Source of the DNA: Enterobacter cloacae subsp. cloacae ATCC 13047
GTDB lineage: Bacteria > Pseudomonadota > Gammaproteobacteria > Enterobacterales > Enterobacteriaceae
DNA: 64,000 nucleotides
Reading direction: 5' to 3'
NCBI RefSeq assembly: GCF_000025565.1
Contig: NC_014121.1
Span: 2,666,001 to 2,730,000, forward strand
The notes beneath the pieces were generated by a model. The model searched no databases, was not told the DNA's origin, and saw only the letters and a list, made by a program, of their open reading frames with translations. Within the stretch, counting starts at the first letter, position 1, and each line of letters starts with the position of its first letter. Positions 29,016-37,650 of the stretch are shown here, piece by piece. The position numbers and the translations under genes were made by a program.

Positions 29016-29655
29016 TAAATTTAGTCTCCAGATAACGGCTGTAACGCGACAGCGGATAACACAGAATGAAGTAGCCCAGCGCCACCAGCGCAAAGACCTT
29101 AAACGGTTGATAAGTGACATTGGTGAGCATCGTCCCGGCTTTGGTCAGCTCGATAAAGCCGATGATTGACGCCAGCGCCGTGCCCTTAATCACCTGGACG
29201 GCAAAACCGACCGTCGGCGCAATCGCAATCCGCAACGCCTGCGGCGCGACCACCCGATAAAGCGTCTGGCCAAAGGTCAGCCCCAGACAGCGCGACGCTT
29301 CCCACTGCCCTTTGGGCAGCGCGCGAATGCTGCCAAACCAGATATCAAGCAAAAACGCGCTGGTGTAGAACGTGAGGGCCAGCGATGCGGCGGTCCATGG
29401 CGAGACATCGATGCCGAACAGTGCCACGCCGAAGAACGCCAGAAATAGCTGCATCAGCAGCGGTGTACCCTGAAACAGTTCGATATAGCCGCGGATCAGG
29501 CGCATGAACATTCGCCCGCCAGTGAGACGCAGCAGCAGCAGCGGCAGGGTCACCACCGCGCCGCCGACAAACGCCACCAGCGACAGCAGTATCGTCCAGC
29601 GCCCGGCCAGCAGCAGGTTGCGAATAATGTCCCAGTCGGTAAAGGTGGTCATCAT
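28996..29655 (-). CDS. Polar amino-acid-type ABC permease (second) of the hpx operon
   Basis: 219 residues, HisM/GlnP-like with about five membrane segments; family loop EASRCLGLTFGQTLYRVVAPQALRI near residue 125. Start at the first of two tandem ATGs (29655), which overlaps the stop of the upstream permease (ATGATGA), implying coupled translation. Works with the permease at 29652 and the ATPase. Probably hpxH by order. Confidence 0.87.
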   Translation of the reverse strand: MMTTFTDWDIIRNLLLAGRWTILLSLVAFVGGAVVTLPLLLLRLTGGRMFMRLIRGYIELFQGTPLLMQLFLAFFGVALFGIDVSPWTAASLALTFYTSAFLLDIWFGSIRALPKGQWEASRCLGLTFGQTLYRVVAPQALRIAIAPTVGFAVQVIKGTALASIIGFIELTKAGTMLTNVTYQPFKVFALVALGYFILCYPLSRYSRYLETKFNASHHH

Positions 29656-30317
29656 GCCTGTACCCCCAGCCATTTGCGTCCTGCCGCCATCATCAGCTGA
29701 CGCAGGGTAATCGACAGCGCTAAGTAAATCCCGGTTGTCACCAGATAAACCTCAAAGCTCAGAAACGTTCTGGACTGGATCAGGTTGGCGGCAAAGGTCA
29801 GCTCTTCATACGAGACCTGCGACACCACCGACGAGCCGAGCATCACGATAATGCACTGGCTCACCAGCGCCGGATAAATACGCTGTAGCGCAGGCGGTAA
29901 CACCACGCGAATGAAGGTCTGGGTGCGGGTCAGCCCCAGCACGCGTCCGGCCTCCCACTGCCCTTTTGGTGTCACCTGAATGCCCGCCCGGACAATCTCC
30001 GTGCTGTACGCGCCCAGATTGATCACCATCGCCAGCAGTGCCGCCTCACCCGCCGTCATCTTCAGCCCCATATTGGGCAGGCCAAAGACGATAAAAAACA
30101 GCTGCACCACAAACGGCGTGTTACGGATAATCTCCACGTAACCGCCCCAGATCCGGCTAAACCACGTCGCCCGCCCGCTGCGAATGACCGCCCCGAAAAT
30201 ACCAATCGCCAGACCGCCCAGGGTCGCCATCACCGTCAACTGGATGGTGACCCACAGCCCGGCCAGCAGCGCCGGCCAGTGCGGCCAGAGCTCAGAGAAA
30301 TGGAGTTGCTCTGTCAT
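29652..30317 (-). CDS. Polar amino-acid-type ABC permease (first) of the hpx operon
   Basis: 221 residues, five or so membrane segments and the loop EAGRVLGLTRTQTFIRVVLPPALQR around 125. ATG at 30317 (MTEQLHFSELWPHW); the gap to the binding-protein stop is 4 bp. Pairs with the next permease. Probably hpxG by gene order. Confidence 0.87.
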   Translation of the reverse strand: MTEQLHFSELWPHWPALLAGLWVTIQLTVMATLGGLAIGIFGAVIRSGRATWFSRIWGGYVEIIRNTPFVVQLFFIVFGLPNMGLKMTAGEAALLAMVINLGAYSTEIVRAGIQVTPKGQWEAGRVLGLTRTQTFIRVVLPPALQRIYPALVSQCIIVMLGSSVVSQVSYEELTFAANLIQSRTFLSFEVYLVTTGIYLALSITLRQLMMAAGRKWLGVQA

Positions 30318-30321
30318 TGCC

Positions 30322-31104
30322 TTACACGCCAAGGCTTGCCGGCAGCGGCGCCTTGAGCCACTGCTCAGAGAAGCCGTTCAGGGTGCCGTCATTAATACCC
30401 TGTTCAATCAGCGCATCCACTTTCGCCTTCAGCGCCGGTTCATTTTTCTTCAGACCGATAAAGCACGGTGAATCTTTCAGCATAAAGCTCGGCACCGGGG
30501 CTTTCTCCGCGTTCTGGCGCGAGATGGCCGCCACCACAAGGTTGCCGGTGGCCACATACTGTACCTGTCCGGACAGATACGCCGACAGCGTGGTGTTGTT
30601 GTCCTCATAGCGTTTTACGTCTGCGTCTTTCGGCGCCAGGCTGGTCAGCACCATGTCCTCGACCGCGCCACGCGTCACGCCGATGGTTTTACCGCTCAGG
30701 GCGGCGGCATCTTTCAGCTCTGCGCCTTTCGGGCCAAACACCCCGAGGAAGAACGGCGCATAGGCGCGGCTGAAATCGATCACCTTTTCACGTTCCGCAT
30801 TCTTACCGAGGCTTGAAATGACAAGGTCAACTTTGTCGGTTTGCAGATACGGCACGCGGTTGGCGCTGGTCACCGGGACCAGTTGCAGCTTGACCTTCAT
30901 CTGTTTGGCCAGATAACGCGCCATATCGATGTCATAGCCCTGCGGCTGCAGATCGGTTCCGACCGAGCCAAACGGCGGGAAATCCTGCGGCACGGCAATG
31001 CGAATGGTGCCGCGTTTCTCGATATCCTGAAGCTGGTCCGCCTTTGCCGACAGGTTAGTGAGCAGACAGACGGCCCCGGCCAGTGCAATCAACAATTTTT
31101 TCAT
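30322..31104 (-). CDS. ABC substrate-binding protein of the hpx operon
   Basis: 260 residues, family 3 solute-binding protein. Signal peptide MKKLLIALAGAVCLLTNLSAKA, then GTIRIAVPQDFPPFGSVGTDLQPQGYDIDMA, the canonical ligand-binding opening. First gene of SBP-permease-permease-ATPase-hpxJ-hpxK (hpxF by order in Klebsiella). Start at 31104 with GGGGAAG upstream. Expressed from a sigma-54 element at 31157-31172. Ligand unknown, a ureide by context. Confidence 0.87.
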   Translation of the reverse strand: MKKLLIALAGAVCLLTNLSAKADQLQDIEKRGTIRIAVPQDFPPFGSVGTDLQPQGYDIDMARYLAKQMKVKLQLVPVTSANRVPYLQTDKVDLVISSLGKNAEREKVIDFSRAYAPFFLGVFGPKGAELKDAAALSGKTIGVTRGAVEDMVLTSLAPKDADVKRYEDNNTTLSAYLSGQVQYVATGNLVVAAISRQNAEKAPVPSFMLKDSPCFIGLKKNEPALKAKVDALIEQGINDGTLNGFSEQWLKAPLPASLGV

Positions 31105-31126
31105 GGTGCTTCCCCGTAACGTTAAC

Positions 31127-31133
31127 ATGAAAC
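31127..31133. promoter_or_regulatory. ATGAAAC element before the hpx ABC operon
   Basis: ATGAAAC, preceded by GTAACGTT, recurs beside hpxU (GTAACGTTTGTTTCAT, 32146-32161) and hpxW (32210). Possible half-site of the RpiR-type regulator HpxU. It would lie downstream of the transcription start here, a repressing position. Confidence 0.35.
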
Positions 31134-31156
31134 AAAAGATTCTTTGAATTGGATTT

Positions 31157-31172
31157 TGCAACTAATGTGCCA
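31157..31172 (-). promoter_or_regulatory. Sigma-54 promoter of the ABC-hpxJK operon
   Basis: The minus strand reads TGGCACATTAGTTGCA, a near-perfect -24/-12 element. The -12 end lies about 52 bp before the binding-protein ATG. Confidence 0.85.
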
Positions 31173-31210
31173 GATAAAGCGAAACGCGGGATTTTGTTGT
31201 AAAGCCTGAT

Positions 31211-31254
31211 AAAACAAAGGCGGGGCGAAAAAGCTCTCTCTTTTTCGCCCCGCC
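31211..31254 (-). terminator. Terminator of hpxU
   Basis: A perfect 15-bp stem, GGCGGGGCGAAAAAG (31219-31233) with CTTTTTCGCCCCGCC (31240-31254), 6-nt loop, followed on the minus strand by TTTGTTTTAT. It insulates hpxU from the ABC operon downstream. Confidence 0.9.
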
Positions 31255-31258
31255 TCAC

Positions 31259-31275
31259 TGCACCATTTCAATGCA
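31259..31275. promoter_or_regulatory. NtrC site for the ABC-hpxJK promoter
   Basis: TGCACCATTTCAATGCA fits the NtrC 17-mer (TGCACC-N5-GGTGCA) with five of six right-half-type matches. It lies about 90 bp upstream of the sigma-54 element, the usual enhancer distance. Confidence 0.65.
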
Positions 31276-31296
31276 AAGCACCACACCGATGCCCCA

Positions 31297-32136
31297 TTAT
31301 CGTTGTTCGAGCTCGTCCAGGTGCTGATACAGGGTGGCGATCTCATGAATGCGCGGACGGCCTTTATCGAGGATTTCATGCAGGAAGGCGTTTGCCAGCA
31401 GGTTGATCAGACTGTTGACCGAGGCGTAGCTGTCATAGGCTGAGACGCTGTCCAGCGGAGCGCAGAGCTGCCAGCTCGCCAGCGGAAACAGGCTGTGCGC
31501 CTGCGGCTCGCACATCAGCAGCACCGGAATACCACTGCTCTGAAGCTGCTGCAGCAGCGGGCGGATGATGCGCGGGCGGCGGCGAAAGGCCATCATCACC
31601 ACCAGATCGTCGGGGGTGAGATCCACCAGCTCTTCGCTCAGGCTCTGCCCGGGCTGCGGCAACACCAGCACCTGCCCGCGCGCCTGCAACAGCTGCTGAC
31701 GCAGGTGCAGCGCCGCGGGATAGGCATTACGCATCCCTATAATGACGATGCGCTTCGCCTTAACCATGCACGCCATCGCGTCGGCAAACTGCCGGGCATC
31801 CAGGGCATTCACCCACTGGGTCAGGTTAGCCATCTCCTGCTTATAGTGACGCGCCAGCAGCGTATTGCCCTGCACCGCGTCGCGGTTGTCCGTCAGCGGC
31901 ATACCGCTCTGGCGCAGGGTACGCAGCTCATCGCGCATGTCCTTATACTTCTCATAGCCCAGACGCTTAAACAGGCGGCTCACCGTGGCTTTCGACACCC
32001 CGCTCAGCTGTGCCAGCTCGGCGCTGTTGTAGCTGATCAGGTCGTCGAAGTGATCGAAAATAAAATCCGCCACCCGCTGCTCCTGCGGCGACAGTGACGC
32101 GTATTGTGCTTTCAGTCGTTCATCAAGCTGTTCCAT
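31297..32136 (-). CDS. hpxU: HpxU, RpiR/MurR-family regulator
   Basis: 279 residues. N-terminal RpiR helix-turn-helix (LSPQEQRVADFIFDHFDDL ... SGVSKATVSRLFKRLGY, about 15-60), then a SIS domain at about 125-260, which normally binds a phosphosugar or similar ligand. It lies between the ABC-hpxJK operon and divergent hpxWXYZ, so it probably controls one or both. ATGAAAC-type motifs flank it. Effector unknown. Confidence 0.88.
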   Translation of the reverse strand: MEQLDERLKAQYASLSPQEQRVADFIFDHFDDLISYNSAELAQLSGVSKATVSRLFKRLGYEKYKDMRDELRTLRQSGMPLTDNRDAVQGNTLLARHYKQEMANLTQWVNALDARQFADAMACMVKAKRIVIIGMRNAYPAALHLRQQLLQARGQVLVLPQPGQSLSEELVDLTPDDLVVMMAFRRRPRIIRPLLQQLQSSGIPVLLMCEPQAHSLFPLASWQLCAPLDSVSAYDSYASVNSLINLLANAFLHEILDKGRPRIHEIATLYQHLDELEQR

Positions 32137-32154
32137 AACGCCTCTGTAACGTTT

Positions 32155-32161
32155 GTTTCAT
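32155..32161. promoter_or_regulatory. ATGAAAC element beside the hpxU start
   Basis: GTTTCAT (ATGAAAC on the minus strand) sits 19 bp upstream of the hpxU start and is preceded by GTAACGTTT, echoing the element at 31127. Candidate autoregulatory half-site. Confidence 0.35.
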
Positions 32162-32209
32162 CTCTTGCTCTCTATTCATTAAGCATGCCAGCTTATCAGC
32201 CGGGATGAC

Positions 32210-32227
32210 ATGAAACTTTTCTTTCAT
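32210..32227. promoter_or_regulatory. Inverted repeat overlapping the hpxW promoter (HpxU operator candidate)
   Basis: ATGAAA-CTTTTC-TTTCAT is a perfect 6-bp inverted repeat with a 6-bp spacer, ending 3 bp before the -24 element of hpxW. Position and motif sharing suggest HpxU. Confidence 0.5.
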
Positions 32228-32230
32228 ACC

Positions 32231-32246
32231 TGGAACAGCTTTTGCA
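32231..32246 (+). promoter_or_regulatory. Sigma-54 promoter of hpxWXYZ
   Basis: TGGAACAGCTTTTGCA matches TGGCAC-N5-TTGCA with one change; the invariant GG and GC are kept. It ends 36 bp before the hpxW ATG. No clear NtrC site was seen in the short upstream gap. Confidence 0.75.
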
Positions 32247-32281
32247 GCGCCTTGTGACTTTCAGGGTTATGAGGACTGTTC

Positions 32282-33865
32282 ATGCAAAGTAATGTCTCCG
32301 TACACGGAATGGCGGTTGCCCCCCATCATCTTGCCAGCCAGAGCGCGCTGTCTGTGCTGCGCGATGGCGGTAGCGCGATTGAAGCGATGGTCGCGGCAGC
32401 GGCCACCATTGCCGTGGTCTATCCCCATATGAATGGCCTGGGCGGCGATGGCTTCTGGCTTATCGTGCCCCCCGGCGGCGAACCGATTGCCATCGATGCC
32501 AGCGGCGCGGCGGGATCGCTGGCGATGCTTGCCGCCTATGGCGATCTGGCGCACATCCCCCACCGCGGCCCCCGTGCGGCGCTGACCGTGGCGGGTACCG
32601 TCAGTGGCTGGGCGGAGGCACTTAAGGTCTCACACGCGCTGACGGGCAACGCCCTGCCGCTGACGCGCCTGCTGGCAGATGCCATTGACTAAGCCCGCAA
32701 TGGCACGCCGGTCACGGCCTCGCAGGCCACTGCCACCGCCAGTAAATTCGACGAACTGAAAGACCTGCCCGGCTTCGCAGAAACCTGGCTGGTTGACGGC
32801 AAACCACCGGAGGTCGGCAGCCGGTTTTATCAACCGGCGCTGGCCTCCACGCTGACGCAACTTGCCGAAGAGGGTCTGGAGAGTTTTTATCGCGGTCCGC
32901 TGGCGGCGCGTCTGGCCCGTGGGATGGAGACGCTCGGCCTGCCCATTACGCTGGCGGATATGAACGCACATGTCGCCCGACGCACCACGCCACTGAAATT
33001 AGCGCATCAGCAGGGCGAGGTCTGGAACCTCGCCCCACCGACGCAGGGGCTGGTCTCGCTGGCGATCCTCGGCATCACCGACCGTCTGGCGATGGCCGAT
33101 GCCGACGACGCCGGGACAGTGCACCGCATTGTGGAAGCCACCAAACTGGCCTTTGGCCTGCGCGATGCTCACATCACCGATCCGCGCGAGCTGAAAACCG
33201 ATATCCAGAGCCTGCTGGATCCTGCGGCGCTTCAGGCGCTCGCCGACCGGGTTAACGATAACCATGCCGCGCCGTGGGGCACCGGCAAAGGCCCTGGCGA
33301 TACGGTGTGGATGGGGGTGATGGATAACAGCGGCCTGGCCGTGTCGTTTATCCAGAGCATTTATCACGAGTTCGGCAGCGGGGTGGTGCTCCCGGATACG
33401 GGTATCGTCTGGCAGAACCGGGGGGCGTCGTTCAGCCTCGATCCCGCACATCTTCTGGCTCTCGCGCCGGGCAAACAGCCGTTCCATACCCTGAACCCGG
33501 CCGCGGCGCGTCTGAACGACGGACGGGTGATGGTCTACGGCTCCATGGGCGGTGACGGCCAGCCGCAAACTCAGGCCACGCTCTTTACCCGCTATGTAGT
33601 GCAGGGTCTGCCGCTGCAGGAGAGCATCTCCCGTCCGCGCTGGCTGCTGGGGCGCACCTGGGGACAAAGCTCAGACACCTTAAAGGTGGAAGGCCGGTTT
33701 TCCCCTGAAACGATCGCACGCCTGCATGCGCTGGGTCACGAGGTGGAGATCTTCCTGGACTTTAGCGAAGCCATGGGCCACGCGGGCGCGATTGTCCGCC
33801 ACCCGAACGGGCTGTTTGAAGGCGCGTTCGACCCGCGCAGCAACGGCGGCGCCGCCGGATACTGA
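32282..33865 (+). pseudogene. hpxW: HpxW, oxamate amidohydrolase, interrupted by an in-frame TAA
   Basis: 527-codon gamma-glutamyltranspeptidase-like Ntn hydrolase. Codons 1-136 read MQSNVSVHGMAVAPHHL... to LLADAID, then TAA at 32690-32692, after which the same frame continues ARNGTPVTASQATATASK to codon 527. The stop replaces one codon, probably Tyr (IDYARNG). The self-processing Thr of GDTVW is codon 341, so the product of 136 residues lacks the whole catalytic beta chain. HpxW hydrolyses oxamate to oxalate and ammonium. A restart at 32924 (METLGLP) would still lack most of the alpha chain. Confidence 0.88.
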
Positions 33866-33875
33866 GGAGAAAACC

Positions 33876-34064
33876 ATGACAACACAACAACCTGACTGGC
33901 ATGCCTACCTGGCGCAGATGGAGGCCGTGCTGGGCATTGAGCTGGATGACGCCCGCCGCGCGGAGCTTCACCAGCAGTTTAGCCGCATTGCCGCCATGGC
34001 CGCCCCGCTGATGGCGCTGCCGCTTGATGACCGTCTGGAGATCGCAGGAGTATACAAAGCATGA
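33876..34064 (+). CDS. hpxX: HpxX, small oxalurate-catabolism protein (DUF4089, AtzG-like)
   Basis: 62 residues, MTTQQPDWHAYLAQMEAVLG to AGVYKA, helical, no signal. This family resembles the GatC subunit of amidotransferases and AtzG, which binds AtzE. Its stop overlaps the hpxY start (ATGA), fitting a tight HpxX-HpxY complex (inference). GAGGAG lies 7 nt before the ATG. Third from the front of hpxWXYZ in translation terms, directly behind the broken hpxW. Confidence 0.85.
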   Translation: MTTQQPDWHAYLAQMEAVLGIELDDARRAELHQQFSRIAAMAAPLMALPLDDRLEIAGVYKA

Positions 34065-35455
34065 GGCTACACGAGATGAGTATCAGCGCGATCCAGCAGG
34101 CGCTGAGTGCAGGCGAGTTAAGCGCCCGCGAGATCGCCCGTCAGACGCTGGAAGATATTGCGCGCATCAACCCGCAGATCAACGCCTGGACGGCGGTTAC
34201 CGAAGCGCGGATGCTGGCCGAGGCAGAAAATATCGACACCCTGCGCCGGGAAAAGCGCCCCCTGCCGCCGCTGGCGGGCGTGCCTTACGCGGTAAAAAAC
34301 CTGTTTGATGTGGCCGGGCACACCACCCTCGCCGGAGCCGAGCTGTTCAGCAAGCGTTCCGCTGCCAGCGCAGATAGTTTTGCGGTTCGCCAGCTACGCA
34401 GCGCGGGAGGACTGTTGTCCGGGATGGTCAATATGGATGCCTATGCCTACGGCTTTACCACGGAAAACAGCCACTACGGCGCCACGCGTAATCCGCACGA
34501 TCTGACGCGCATTGCAGGCGGCTCCTCCGGTGGCTCTGCCGCCGCCGTCGCCGCCGGGCTGGTCCATTTTTCACTGGGTACCGACACCAACGGGTCGATT
34601 CGCGTCCCGGCGTCCCTGTGCGGAATTTACGGCTTAAAACCGACCTTTGGCCGCCTGTCACGCTCCGGCAGCCACCCGTTTGTCGCCAGTCTCGATCATA
34701 TCGGGCCGTTTGCCCGCCGGGTGTGCGATCTGGCGTCCGTGTACGATGCGCTACAGGGACGAGACACCAGCGACCCTTTTCAGGCAGAGTCCTCCCGCGA
34801 GCAGACGCGGCCTTTGCTCGATCGCGGTCTGGATGGTTTGCGCTGCGCCGTCCTCGGGGGCTATTTCAGCACGTGGTGTAACGACGACGCCCGGGAAGCC
34901 GTCGCGCGCGCGGCACGTGCTCTTGACGTCCAGGAGGAGTTGCAGTTCCCTGAAGCCGCGCTGTCCCGCTCTGCCGCGTTTATCATCAGCGCCTCCGAAG
35001 GGGGGAACCAGTACCTGCCGTCACTTCGCCGTGAACCGGAGCGTTTTGAACCACACTCCCGCGAACGCCTGCTGGCTGGGGCAATGATCCCTTCCGCCTG
35101 GTATATTCAGGCCCAGCGTTTTCGCGCCCACGCCCGACAGGCCTGTAAAGCGCTGTTTGAGCAGGCCGACGTGCTGATCGCCCCGGCAACCCCGCGCAGC
35201 GCCACGACGATTGGCGAGCAGATCATGGAGATTAACGGGGAACCACTGCCGGTGCGCGCCAGCATGGGGATGCTGACGCAGCCGATTTCATTTCTGGGTT
35301 TGCCCGTCACCACCGTTCCGCTACGCACCGCCCAGGGGGCACCGATTGGTCTGCAACTCATCGCAGCGCCGTTTAATGAACAAGCCTGCCTGCGCGTGGC
35401 GCGGGTCCTGGAAGCGAGCGGGATAACCGATGCCCGTCCTGCGGAGATGGCATAA
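34061..35455 (+). CDS. hpxY: HpxY, AtzE-family amidohydrolase
   Basis: 464-residue amidase-signature enzyme. Catalytic triad elements: Lys in [11 protein letters not shown] (about 79), the cis-Ser in [14 protein letters not shown] (about 155) and the nucleophile Ser in [13 protein letters not shown] (about 178). It is assigned to oxalurate/ureide hydrolysis from operon membership; activity on one named substrate cannot be read. Overlaps hpxX by 4 bp and hpxZ by 1 bp. Confidence 0.88.
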   Translation: MRLHEMSISAIQQALSAGELSAREIARQTLEDIARINPQINAWTAVTEARMLAEAENIDTLRREKRPLPPLAGVPYAVKNLFDVAGHTTLAGAELFSKRSAASADSFAVRQLRSAGGLLSGMVNMDAYAYGFTTENSHYGATRNPHDLTRIAGGSSGGSAAAVAAGLVHFSLGTDTNGSIRVPASLCGIYGLKPTFGRLSRSGSHPFVASLDHIGPFARRVCDLASVYDALQGRDTSDPFQAESSREQTRPLLDRGLDGLRCAVLGGYFSTWCNDDAREAVARAARALDVQEELQFPEAALSRSAAFIISASEGGNQYLPSLRREPERFEPHSRERLLAGAMIPSAWYIQAQRFRAHARQACKALFEQADVLIAPATPRSATTIGEQIMEINGEPLPVRASMGMLTQPISFLGLPVTTVPLRTAQGAPIGLQLIAAPFNEQACLRVARVLEASGITDARPAEMA

Positions 35456-35841
35456 TGATGAATCACGACGACATTAACCTTCCCTGGGTGGTGGCGGACG
35501 TCACGGCCGCGTTTTATCGCTATGAAGATGCGCTGGTGAGCAACAACATTGCGGTGCTGGATGAGTTGTTCTGGCACGACAAAAACACGGTGCGACTGGG
35601 CGCGGGGGAAAACCTTTACGGCATTGATGAAATCCGCGCCTTTCGGGCGGCGCGCCCCTCCGCCGGGCTGCAGCGGACGTTGCGCAATACCGTGATCACC
35701 ACCTTCGGAGAAGATTACGCGGTGTGCAGCACCGAATTTACCCGCGAGGGCACAGAACGCATTGGCCGCCAGCAGCAGACGTGGGTGCGGTTTGCTTACG
35801 GGTGGCGGATCGTGGCGGCGCAGGTGAGTTTGATGGTGTAA
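35455..35841 (+). CDS. hpxZ: HpxZ, oxalurate-catabolism protein (DUF3225, NTF2-like)
   Basis: 128 residues. DUF3225/SnoaL-like fold: ADVTAAFYRYEDALVSNNIAVLDELFWHD at the start and RQQQTWVRFAYGWRIVAAQVS at the end. A small alpha+beta cone, probably a subunit or accessory enzyme; reaction unknown. Start overlaps the hpxY stop (TAATG); a second ATG follows immediately. A REP pair follows the stop. Confidence 0.85.
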   Translation: MMNHDDINLPWVVADVTAAFYRYEDALVSNNIAVLDELFWHDKNTVRLGAGENLYGIDEIRAFRAARPSAGLQRTLRNTVITTFGEDYAVCSTEFTREGTERIGRQQQTWVRFAYGWRIVAAQVSLMV

Positions 35842-35854
35842 CGCTGAAAAACCT

Positions 35855-35942
35855 GCCTGGTGGCGCTGCGCTTACCGGGCCTGCAATGTCCCGTATGCCC
35901 TGCGGATGCTGTAGGCCGGGTAAGGCGCAGCCGCCACCCGGC
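35855..35942. repeat. REP pair (BIME) between hpxZ and hpxB
   Basis: Two oppositely oriented REP units: 35855-35885 (GGTGGCGCTGCGCTTACCGG core) and 35910-35942 (GGCCGGGTAAGGCGCAGCCG core). They separate two convergent operons and may stabilise or terminate the transcripts. Confidence 0.88.
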
Positions 35943-35956
35943 AAAACACGGCACAC

Positions 35957-36889
35957 TTACTTCTGAAACGGATGCACGTCCCGCCAGTGGTCAGCAATCT
36001 GCTGGCGGGTACAAACCCAGACCCGCTCATGCTGCTGCACATAATCCAGGAACCGCTGTAGCGCGCGAAAACGGCCCGGACGCCCCAGCAGGCGGCAGTG
36101 CATGCCGATGGACATCATCTTCGGCGCGCTTTCACCCTCTTCATACAGCACGTCAAAGCTGTCTTTCAGATAAGTATAAAACTGCTCGGCGGTATTAAAT
36201 CCCTGGGCGGTGGCGAAGCGCATGTCGTTCGCGTCCAGCGTGTAGGGCACGATCAGGTGCGGTTTACGGCTGCCATCGCTGCAGGCCACTTCCGTCCAGA
36301 AGGGCAAGTCGTCGCCATAGTAGTCACTGTCGTAGTCAAAACCGCCGTGCTCGACCACCAGCTGGCGCGTGTTGGGGCTGTCGCGCCCGGTGTACCAGCC
36401 CGCAGGCGGCTTGCCAAACAGATCGGTCAGCACGTGCACCGCTTTGTGCAGATGTTCGCGCTCCTGGTTGATATCCATGTTCTGATAGTGGATCCAGCGC
36501 CAGCCGTGGCTGACCACGTCGTAATCCGCCGCCTTGATCGCCGCGACAATCTCCGGGTGACGCGCCAGCGCCATCGCCACGCCAAAGACCGTCAGCGGCA
36601 GGCCACGTTTCTGAAATTCATGATGAATTCGCCAGAACCCGGCGCGGCTGCCGTATTCGTACAGGGAGTCCATGGACATGTGTTTGTCGGGATAGCTGGC
36701 CGCTCCGATGATGTCCGAGAGAAACTGTTCCGACCCGGCATCGCCGTGCAGGACGTGGTTTTCTGCCCCTTCTTCATAATTGAGCACAAACTGCACGGCG
36801 ATGCGTGCCTGATTCGGCCACTGCGCATGCGGCGGGTTGCCTGCGTAGCCACGCAGATCCCGCGGATAACCCTCTTCAAAAAGCCCCAT
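35957..36889 (-). CDS. hpxB: HpxB, metal-independent allantoinase (PuuE type)
   Basis: 310-residue NodB/polysaccharide-deacetylase-fold protein, the PuuE class of allantoinase. PRDLRGYAGNPPHAQWPNQARIAVQFVLNYEEGAE opens it, followed by SHGWRWIHYQ, PAGWYTGRDSPNTR and SIGMHCRLLGRPGR. Opens S-allantoin to allantoate. Start at 36889 (MGLFEEGYP) with GGGGGGT upstream. Third gene of hpxSAB. Confidence 0.92.
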   Translation of the reverse strand: MGLFEEGYPRDLRGYAGNPPHAQWPNQARIAVQFVLNYEEGAENHVLHGDAGSEQFLSDIIGAASYPDKHMSMDSLYEYGSRAGFWRIHHEFQKRGLPLTVFGVAMALARHPEIVAAIKAADYDVVSHGWRWIHYQNMDINQEREHLHKAVHVLTDLFGKPPAGWYTGRDSPNTRQLVVEHGGFDYDSDYYGDDLPFWTEVACSDGSRKPHLIVPYTLDANDMRFATAQGFNTAEQFYTYLKDSFDVLYEEGESAPKMMSIGMHCRLLGRPGRFRALQRFLDYVQQHERVWVCTRQQIADHWRDVHPFQK

Positions 36890-36906
36890 TGCTACCCCCC
36901 CAAAAA

Positions 36907-37650
36907 TTAAAATGGATTCAATGCCTGAAAATGTCCGCTTAACGGTTTGTTCTCCGGGAAGGCCAGATCCCCGTGCTTGCTGGTTGACAGCCCCAGCGCC
37001 ACCAGCGATTCCACCATCTTCACCGCCGCACTGACGCCGTCGATCACCGGCACGCGCAGCTCGCGCGTCAGCTCCTGGGCGAGCGTTGCCATCCCGCCAC
37101 AGCCCAGTACGATGGCACCGCAGCCATCCTCTTTCAGGGCCTGTATACAACGCGCGCGCACCTTCTCCTGCGCCAGGCCGCTGCCGTCTTCCAGCGCCAG
37201 CACCGGGAGATCAATCGCGTGCAGGGCCGCGCAGTGATCCTGAAAGCCATACTGCTGCAGCAGATGACGGGCGATAATCAGCGTGCGCGGCAGCGTGGTG
37301 ACGATAGAAAAGCGCGTCGCCACCAGCGTGGCCATGTGCATGGCAGCTTCGGCAATGCCGACAACCGGCCCTTGCGCCAGCTCGCGCGCGGCCAGCAGCC
37401 CCGGATCGCCAAAGCAGGCAATCACGTGCCCTTCCACCCCCTGCTCTTGGCCTTTTTTGATTTGCTCAAGTACACCCACGGCGGCAATGGCTTCATCAAA
37501 ATGGCCTTCGATTGAGGGCACACCCGCACTGGGGCAGACCGCGAGGATCTCCGTGCCCGGCGCAGCCACCGCGCGGGCGGCCGCGCCGATGGTTTCCGTC
37601 ATCGCGAGGCTGGTATTGGGATTAATGACTTGTATACGGACAGACGACAT
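36907..37650 (-). CDS. hpxA: HpxA, allantoin racemase
   Basis: 247-residue Asp/Glu/hydantoin racemase family member. The two catalytic Cys lie in VIACFGDPGLL (about 80) and IVLGCGGMA (about 180); N-terminal IQVINPNTS is family-typical. It interconverts R- and S-allantoin so HpxB can use both. The ATG overlaps the hpxS stop (TAATG), indicating coupling. Confidence 0.9.
   Translation of the reverse strand: MSSVRIQVINPNTSLAMTETIGAAARAVAAPGTEILAVCPSAGVPSIEGHFDEAIAAVGVLEQIKKGQEQGVEGHVIACFGDPGLLAARELAQGPVVGIAEAAMHMATLVATRFSIVTTLPRTLIIARHLLQQYGFQDHCAALHAIDLPVLALEDGSGLAQEKVRARCIQALKEDGCGAIVLGCGGMATLAQELTRELRVPVIDGVSAAVKMVESLVALGLSTSKHGDLAFPENKPLSGHFQALNPF

Noticed and set aside
32690..32692. Programmed read-through or selenocysteine in hpxW
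   Set aside because: The codon is TAA, not TGA, and there is no known recoding in this family; a nonsense mutation or sequence error is simpler.
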